NCBI GenBank assembly: GCA_013399115.1
Contig: VXAA01003327.1
Coordinates: 1,080,136 to 1,144,135, forward strand
Length of the DNA: 64,000 nucleotides
DNA from: Anseranas semipalmata
Lineage: Eukaryota > Chordata > Aves > Anseriformes > Anseranatidae
Direction: 5' to 3'
Shown: positions 56,441-64,000 of the stretch, piece by piece
Numbering within the stretch: the first letter of the stretch is position 1
Layout: every line of letters begins with the position of its first letter
Translations under genes and position numbers: made by a program
The notes under the pieces: generated by a model
Databases searched by the model: none
What the model saw: only the letters and a program-made list of their open reading frames with translations
Told to the model about the DNA's origin: nothing

Positions 56441-59400
56441 ACCTTCAGAAGAACACGTACTACTGAGGTCTTTATTTGCTGTAGAAGGGTCCAGACCTCA
56501 CTTGGAAGATTTTCTAGAAGATCCACACTTAAAAAAAAAATTGATCTTCCTAATTTAACACTGAAGGAAGCCATTTTTAGTCAGAACCATAGTAACTATT
56601 TCCATGAGTTTCTAGATGCTATTACTGAAGCCCTTTAAAGCAAAAATTATATTTATGTAAACATTTAAGAATGATTAATTTTTTCCACTCTGGATTTGTA
56701 AAGCGTCCAAACAACTACTTTTTTTTTTTTCCCTACCCTTAGTCCTCCAAAATCCATCCCGTTTTCTCTGAACAACCCCATCTCAAAGAAAGTCTGGAGA
56801 ATATAGCCTGCTTTTAGGACTGCCATAAAAACTCAGTGAAGAAGTACAATGGTCTGAATGAGGATAGCAAGGTAGCCTTCTGTGTTAAAAAAAAAAAAAA
56901 CACGGGATTAAAATACTTCTGTATCTCTGTCTACAGCGCACTTAAAGACAGTATTTCAAAAGTAAAACCAAACTAAAATTGTGTAAAATTGTAATATGAG
57001 ATCCTAAGATTAATGTCTTGAAATTTAAAATCATAATAAAACCAACATTTAAGGAATGTTATACAAGGAAGGAATAGGGACCACTGTAAGATAAATCGGA
57101 GAAATAATAGAAAGTAGTTATTAAATATTTGGAATGAGGGACTGCTGAAACATGGCAACAAATTTTGATGCAAGTAATCTCTTCCATGTGTACAGAAAGA
57201 ACAACTTCTTCATTTCAATTTATTTCAATAGCTCAGTTCAACTACTTATTCATTTAAAAAATGAGAAATTGACTGGATGTTGGAGGAATGCAAAAAGCCC
57301 ATTTTCCAGATTATGAAAATGCCCAAACCAAAGTATCTGCTCTGAGTGCAACTGGACAGAAACTTTTTACCAAAGCTTTAAGTTAGCTAGGTCATTCATA
57401 TCTTTACGCTTCTAGCAATGTATAAAAAAACATGAAATTCAGAACAGGCTACAAAAACTGCTCAGAAACTTTGGACAAGCTCATGAGTTCCATATTTCTG
57501 GTAGGACTACTAAAGCTACACCCTTTATTCCTAGTTTAACCAGAGTTGATGTTATTATAACACACATATACTCAGTTCAAAATGAAAATGCTGACAGAAG
57601 ATAACACATTAACTTCTTGCTTGATAGCCATTGACACATCCCACTTTTCTACCAGTTGCAAGACTAAATTTCTTCAGAAACAGAACACAAGAAAGTAGAA
57701 ATGCACTTGAACAATTTAAAGCAAAATTAGTGGTTAAAATAAACCATGAAAACCCCATCAAAGGTAATAAAGGCAGTATTTCAAGACTAAACTCGGAGAC
57801 AAAAATTTAGAAAAAGCGGCAAAGCATGAAGAATAAAAAAAATAAAGAAAATGAGAGGATGAAAAGGGATGAAAAACAGCCAGCTTTCTTTGCAATAAGT
57901 GGGTTCATGAGTGATATTACCCACACACAAAGTAATATATTAGGGCTGAAATATCTAATAAGCAATCAGCATCATTTAAAATGGTCACAGCTACAAAATA
58001 TGAGCAATGAAAGCTTCATGTCAATGATTCCTACTTGGTGGATGCTTTGGATTGAGATGGGTTTTATAGAGTTTTACACAGAAATAATTTAAAGCACCAC
58101 TAAAATGGAATGAAAACTTTTCCACAGTGTAGCAAATACTTGGCAATTTAGGGCAGGATATACAAAACTATACCACATCCAACTGAAACTGCAGGGGACT
58201 GTAGGTGATCAGAATGTAATTACCTGAGCTAATTATCTTACATAACCCCAAGCTGTATGCCACTCTTGCAAAACTGTCATGGGATCTCTCACAACGACTG
58301 GTTAAGCCTTCTGCTTCATGTTTTAACCGAGAGGCAGTAGTTCAAGCAGCAGCTTTTATTAATATTACTCTGGGACAAATCCAATATTCAAGGGGAAGCA
58401 ATGCAACACACCAAACATCACCGCCATTTCCTGAGCATTCTTTGGAGGTCTCACTCCCTCACTGGATTAGTCCTTACATCGCATCTTTCTCAGGCCCTAC
58501 AACAGTAGCAAAGATACAGTTTTGAACAAGATGCACGATTGCCTCCTAAAACCAACCGCGTGCACTTAGGAGGTGTCGTGAATTTTCATAGCGGCCCACG
58601 CTGCTGTGGTGAGACGCACACGAAGAATCCCAGCTCAGGACACCCGTTTGGAAGCATGGAATGGTTACGAATGCTGACTATAGAGTATTTGGACAGGAAC
58701 TTGGACATGGATTGCTTCTGACAATTACTCATTTTCCCACTGTTCACAGCTGTATTAATACCACGCTACCAAGAACAGACTGCACAATTCGTTTCAGATC
58801 ACTGACTTTCTCCTGGTATGTCCCAGAAGAGCAGCAGACCACTAAAACAGAAGGAATCCTACATTCTACCACACACTGCTAAGATGAGCTTTCTTGGGAA
58901 TCTGCCTTGAACTGAAATTGTTCTTAATAACTTCACCAGGCTCTGTATTTCAGGATATAATTCAAAGAACTGTAAAAGCGTTGGGTAGCTTCAGCGCCTT
59001 TAGTAATGTTACTGTAAACTCTGAACTGTAACACAATTTAGAAAAAAAATTAATGTGGGCATTTAAGAGGAGCTTTTTTATTTGAAGAGGTTTACATGCA
59101 GGCTGCCAGTAACTAATTTTTCCTATGGAAGAAGGAAACATTAACTTCTTCTAAGAGTTTTATCCTAAACCACAGACTATCCAGAACACTGTAAGACACT
59201 TTGCAAAGGAGGCATTCAGGGAAAATATACCAATCTGAATCTGGCTCTTTCAGTTATTTCACTTATTTTTAGAAAGTTCTAAGGCTTATGTTTAAAGCTA
59301 GTATTTTAAAACAAATAATGATATATATTTTTAAAAGTTCACTTTATATTTTTTCAATAGCTGACCATTAAAGACTTATCTTTAAGGAGTAAAATGTAGC

Positions 59401-60599
59401 AATGGGTTTATGTTATAAAAGTTGCAATATCGCACTTTCCAAGACGGAAAAAATATTTTTTGTCACAGGCTGAGAAATTACAGTAAGAGACACCGAAATA
59501 TACGGGTATTACTGTGCACAAAAATGCTGCTTAGCTTTAAACTTGACCACACTACAGCACTTTATGTCAATCCCAAGGCTGTGTCTGTTCCTATTAGCAA
59601 TTAAGTACAATGGAGAGCTCTATGTTGCCACTGAGTACGCTGAATGATGTTGGCAGTACTACTTTTAGCTAGGATCATGTGCTACAATCATCACAGTGCC
59701 CTCAAGTAGCTCTTAAGGCTCTGCTAATGCTTTCTTGACTAATTAAATTAAGTTAGCCTTGTATACGTTTCTAAAATGTCTAACTGATACAATGACATGA
59801 TTTAAAAGTGTTTATTTCACAAGAAATTCATTCCTTCTCTCCATCAGCATTTTTAAGATATTGAGAAAAAACACTTCAATTGCCAAATAAATATTACCAA
59901 CTCAGCATCTGAAAACATCAGACATGAGTAAATGTAGAGCACGGATTTAACCAGTTATGGCCACAGTGTCCTCAATTCTTTCATAGTTTGAACAAAGTCC
60001 GCTGAATTTACAAGCACTGTTTTTCAATTCTGTTTCTGAAAACTGGGGAAGATTTTGATGCATTTTTCTTGTCAGAATGCTTTAATATCAAGCCATAAGA
60101 CTTCCCAAGTTTTAATACTAGAAAGAAAAAAATGCATATGATTTATATAAAGGCAGAACAGCACCTTATGTACGGATAGCTTAACTTTCTGTTACATAGC
60201 TTATAAATCAGTGATGGTAACACGAATAAAAACATAGCCCAATTTTTTCTCTCTGTACCCTCTCTGTGGCATTCTGCTATGACATCATTTCAGAGAACAA
60301 ACTTCTTGGCTCCGTGATCCATTTAGTGAGGGATTTTGTTAATTTTAATCTTGCTTCTGCTCAGTGGACACGCATGTATTCATCTCAGTCGCCAGTCAAT
60401 AACTCAAACCAGTTTACTTGTCAAATATTGATGTCATTGCTTTCTCTAAGATGAGAAAATACTACAGAGGGAACGCACAGAATACGATAAAGGCATTTAG
60501 ACTATTACAGCCCATTTCCACAGCATATGTGTTGCTTTCAGATTAAGATCAAACAAAAATGGACACTATTAATATGCAACTCAACACAGTATTGAACCT

Positions 60600-61790
60600 G
60601 AAGACTTGAACCTGAACCCGCCTGAGGACTGGAAGAAAGCTAAGGGCAAGGAGGAGGACCCAGGAAACTACAGGCCAGTCAGCCTCACCTCCATCCCTGG
60701 AAAGGGGATGGAACACCTCATCCTGGAGGCCATCTCTAAGCATGTGGAAGACAAGAAGGTGATCAGGAGTAGTCAGCATGGATTCACCAAAGGGAAATCA
60801 TGCTTAACCAACCTGATAGCCTTCCATGATAGGACAACTGGCTGGACAGATGATGGGAGAGCAGTGCATGTTGTCCAGCGGGACTTCAGCAAGGCTTCTG
60901 ACACTGTCTCCCATAACATCCTCATAGGCAAGCTCAGGAAGTGCAGGCTGGATGAGTGGATGGTGAGGTGGATTGAGAACTGTCTGAATGGCAGGTCTCA
61001 GAGGGCTGTGGTCAGTGGCACAGAGTCTAGTTGGTGTCCCCCAGGGGTCAGTACTGGGTCCAGTATTATTCATCAGTGACCTGGATGAAGGGATAGAGTG
61101 CCTCCTCAGCAAGCTTGCTGATGATACAAAACTGGTAGGAGTGGCTGATTCCCAGAGGGCTGTGCTGCCATTCAGAAGGATCTCGACAGGCCCGAGACAC
61201 GGGCTGAGAGGAACCTCTTGAAATTCAACAAAGGCAAGTGCAGGGTCCTGCACCTAGGGAGGGAAAAACCCCACGCACCAGTACAGGCTGGGGGCTGACC
61301 TGCTGGAAAGCAGCCCTGCAGAGAAGGACCTGGGGATCCTGGTGGACAAGTTGACCATGAGCCAGCAAAGGCCTGAGATGCATTAGGAGGTGTGCTGCCA
61401 GCAAGTGGAAGGAGGTGATCTTTCTGTGCTCAGCACTGGTAAGACACATCTGGAGTGTCAGGTCTATTCCTGGCCTACCCAATACAAGGGACTCAAAGAC
61501 TTACTGAAGCAAGTCCAATGAAAGGCCACTAAGAAAATTAAGGGAGCATTTCTCATACAAGGAGAGGCTGAGAGNCATGAGGAAAAACTTATTTACTGTG
61601 AGGGTGACTGAGCACTGGAACAGGTTGCCCAGACAGGTTGTGGAGTCTCCTTCCCTGGAGATATTCAAAAGCCATCTGGACACAATCCTGGGTAATGTGC
61701 TCTAGGGCACCCTGCTTGAGCAGGGGGTTGGACCACATGATCTCCAGAGGTGCCTTCCAACCTCAGCCATTCTGTGAAAGTTCTTTGATA
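60600..61790 (+). mobile_element. CR1 LINE with most of the reverse-transcriptase domain, defective
   Basis: The longest CR1 copy here. The plus strand codes DPGNYRPVSLTSIPGKGMEH, QHGFTKGKSCLTNLIAFHD, RDFSKASDTVSHNILIGKLR (catalytic Asp of motif A kept) and, in another frame, [13 protein letters not shown] (motif C, usually FADD). The frame changes near 61040 and breaks again after 61221, so the protein is dead. The 3' part with GGTTGGACCACATGATCTCC ends in a decayed tail near 61775-61790. One ambiguous base at 61575. Antisense to ATAD2B. Confidence 0.95.
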
Positions 61791-63700
61791 TGCTTGGGAG
61801 AAGAGGGATTCAAGTCTCTCCTTGTAAATGAATGCCAAAAAAAAAAAAAAAAACACTTTGAATATGAAAAAATAAAATAAAAAACACAAAAACAAAACCC
61901 ACAAGAAAATAAGGAGAAGGAGAATGGAACTAGATATAAAAGAGGTGGAAGACAATTTCTAACCCTGCATCTATACTATCTGCTCCAATCAACATTTTAC
62001 AGGATGCTATTAGATTACTAATTCAGTCTTTGCTAATAAGGAACAAATAGATGATCTTTTAAAATACACTCTGAAAAGTAATTACAAGCATTGCCACTGA
62101 AGAACATTTCTCTGTGAATTCAAGTCAGAACCTCTGCGGAAGAAAATTAAGTCACACAGTGCAAGTAAAAAGCGTAACATCTCTGCCAGAGCTCCCAAAT
62201 CTAGCTGCCCATTAACCCAATTAACTGCTGGTAGTAAGGCTGGTTTTCTGACATTACAACTAAAAGATTTAAAAAGGACACGCTGTTCCAGTCAACTTTG
62301 ACAAAATACATACAACTGCATGAAGACAATCCCAGTACACTTTATGCACAAAACACAGCCTCGCTATCTGTCTCCTGACAGTCACTTCCAAAAAGCAAAG
62401 GCTTTGTCTTCCTAGTGCTACACTCATTCATGTTGTAATCACTGAAATCCTTCTTTGGCATTATTTCAAGGAGATTTGGGAGCTCAGAAATGCACTATAC
62501 CACTGACAAATTCTTAGATTTGAAGGGAAAAAAAACAGTTGTATAAAGATAACTCAAAAATATGGAGGGATATATATATATATAACAAAATTTACTCAAA
62601 AAAAAACCAACGCTTTCTGGATAACTTCTGATCATCTTTGGCAATTACATCTAAACAAAAAAAAAATTATCTACCTCAAATGCATGATATTTGATGTTAA
62701 GTGAAACAAGTCCATTCCAGTATGCTAAAATATTCACTTAACTTTAGAAGAAATGCTTCTTTAGAAGCATGGGATGTATCTGGTGATGTATTTATCAATT
62801 TTATGACAATATTTTATATAATCTCCTTTCTTTACACGATGACAATAACACAATTTATACATTTTAATAATCTGAAGTATAGAAATGCTATTCATAGTTG
62901 AAAAGTATTCAGAAAGAAGCCCAACCTATTTTTTTAGCAGCTGTAAACTCCCTGTAAAGTAAGCCAGTAAGGGTTACACCAAAGTTTGCCTCACAAACCA
63001 CAAGACCCATGATATGAATAAATAGAAACTGCATACTAGAACAAGCACAACAGCTTTTTAGAGCTATGTTCTACATCCCCATGAGTCTAATGAAGTTATA
63101 CAAGGAATGTATACTGAGAATATGTAAGATGTGAGGAAGAGAACTGTGAAGCATGAGAGAACTGAAAGAGAAGCACAGAAGGTATAGAACAAATATCTAG
63201 CCAATATTTTTTTTAAAAAGGTATGGGGCAAAAGGTTTTCTGGCAATTCCAGGTGTCATTTTTCTGATCTGCCTCTGGTTGCTATTGTTGTTTTTCTACT
63301 TGTCTGATTAACTTCTTCCTTAGCAGAGGAGAGGACGTGGTCAGTTGATGCATGACTGTCAAACATTTTGACCCTCAATTTTCACTTCTGTATTTACTAA
63401 GTCTTTCGTAATACATCGCTCTGAAAATATGTACGTAGAGCAGAGAACTACAACCGTTCGTCTAAACCTTCAAATACCTGAGGTTTTCATCAAGAAAAAA
63501 AGCCCTACAAATAATTAAAAGTAGGACCATTAACAAGTCTGTGTAGAGACACGAAGGCAAAAATAAGGGTCTCCCAAATCCTCTCTTCCGGTTATAATTT
63601 ACCAAAAATTAGTTTTCCAAATCAGGCTATAGAATTCACTTGCCATTAGGGCATACAGTTAAAGCTATTACAAGTTACGTTGGGAAAGCGTTCCACTTAA

Positions 63701-64000
63701 ACCTATAGAGCGACAGCAAAACTACATCCTCCCCTTTCTGGGGTTGAGGGGGGCGTCACAAAAACGGGGGAGCTTTCTCGAACGCCAGCTTCCCTCCGTC
63801 GAAGCCGCTGCGAACATTCGCTTCAGACGAATCGAGGTCATTTAGGGAAGGAAAAAAAAAAAAAAAAAGAAGAAGAAGAAGGAGGAAAGAAGGAAAGAGG
63901 ATTGCGAAGTTGCTGCAGGCGCAGCTCCCAACTTTTGTCTGGCAGCAGCCGCAGTGCCGGGCGCGGCCGCAGGGGGAGCTCCGCTCCGCGCCGCCGGACC
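63701..64000. promoter_or_regulatory. ATAD2B: CpG-containing GC-rich edge, promoter side of ATAD2B
   Basis: Base composition changes sharply: CpG sites appear repeatedly and the last 90 bases are almost wholly G/C (GGCGCGGCCGC near 63959-63970). This is what a CpG-island promoter looks like at its inner edge. The first ATAD2B coding exon is not visible here in any minus-strand frame, so it should lie just above 64000. The region is probably the start of intron 1 or untranslated first exon. Confidence 0.6.
63844..63901. repeat. 58-nt uninterrupted polypurine tract
   Basis: A run of only A and G on the plus strand, made of A17, GAA repeats and GGAAAGAAGGAAAGAGG-type sequence. In ATAD2B sense it is a polypyrimidine tract within the CpG-rich edge. 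Confidence 0.95.

Larger units (their letters stand above)
48557..63700 (-). other. ATAD2B: ATAD2B intron 1 (5' end not in window)
   Basis: Over 15 kb without an ATAD2B exon. It contains a strongly A+T-rich segment (about 50100-50290), a GC-rich patch (56050-56440), a CR1 copy (60600-61790) and a short TA run at 62571-62584. Short open frames on both strands have no recognisable motif. A long first intron is expected between the promoter-linked exon and exon 2. Confidence 0.8.

Noticed and set aside
60804..61253. 149-codon minus-strand frame
   Set aside because: Antisense shadow of the CR1 copy at 60600-61790.
63780..63835. Minus-strand ATG codons near the right edge as the ATAD2B start
   Set aside because: The frames opening there read unlike the ATAD2B N-terminus and have no plausible donor leading to exon 2.

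Overview
The window is vertebrate nuclear DNA, almost certainly from a bird. It carries four CR1 retrotransposon copies; three end in, or degrade from, the avian-type ATTCTRTGAT tail, and the fourth ends in a decayed form of it. Its one protein-coding gene is intron-rich, with canonical GT-AG introns and a GC-rich, CpG-containing promoter-side edge. I cannot name the species.

One gene explains most of the window: ATAD2B, an AAA+ ATPase with a bromodomain that binds acetylated chromatin. It lies on the minus strand, so transcription runs from high to low coordinates. I could place 23 consecutive coding exons between 48556 and 6097. They total 3175 nt, and the reading phase carries correctly across every junction, giving 1058 continuous codons. 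By comparison with the remembered human protein (about 1450 residues), these run from just after the first exon to just past the bromodomain. The first coding exon should lie just beyond 64000. The C-terminal exons should lie to the left of position 1; I could not find them in 1-6096. I number exons 2-24 on that assumption.

Layout, right to left. 63700-64000 is the GC-rich promoter-side edge with a polypurine tract. 48557-63700 is a very long intron 1 holding a CR1 copy (60600-61790) and a GC-rich patch (56050-56440). 36036-48556 holds exons 2-10, encoding the acidic and basic N-terminal tail; intron 4 has an ancient MIR-like SINE and intron 9 a fresh-looking CR1. 25388-35211 holds exons 11-16, the first, catalytic AAA module. 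17706-22175 holds exons 17-21, the degenerate second AAA module and the start of the bromodomain. 10940-15140 holds exons 22-23, the rest of the bromodomain. 6097-6234 is exon 24. 1-6096 is intron with two CR1 copies.

I found no second protein-coding gene, structural RNA gene or CRISPR array, and no convincing undescribed system. The most checkable oddities are a weak donor inside the bromodomain coding region, an AT microsatellite against the exon 16 acceptor, a 16-bp perfect hairpin in intron 15, and a few stretches of intron I could not assign.
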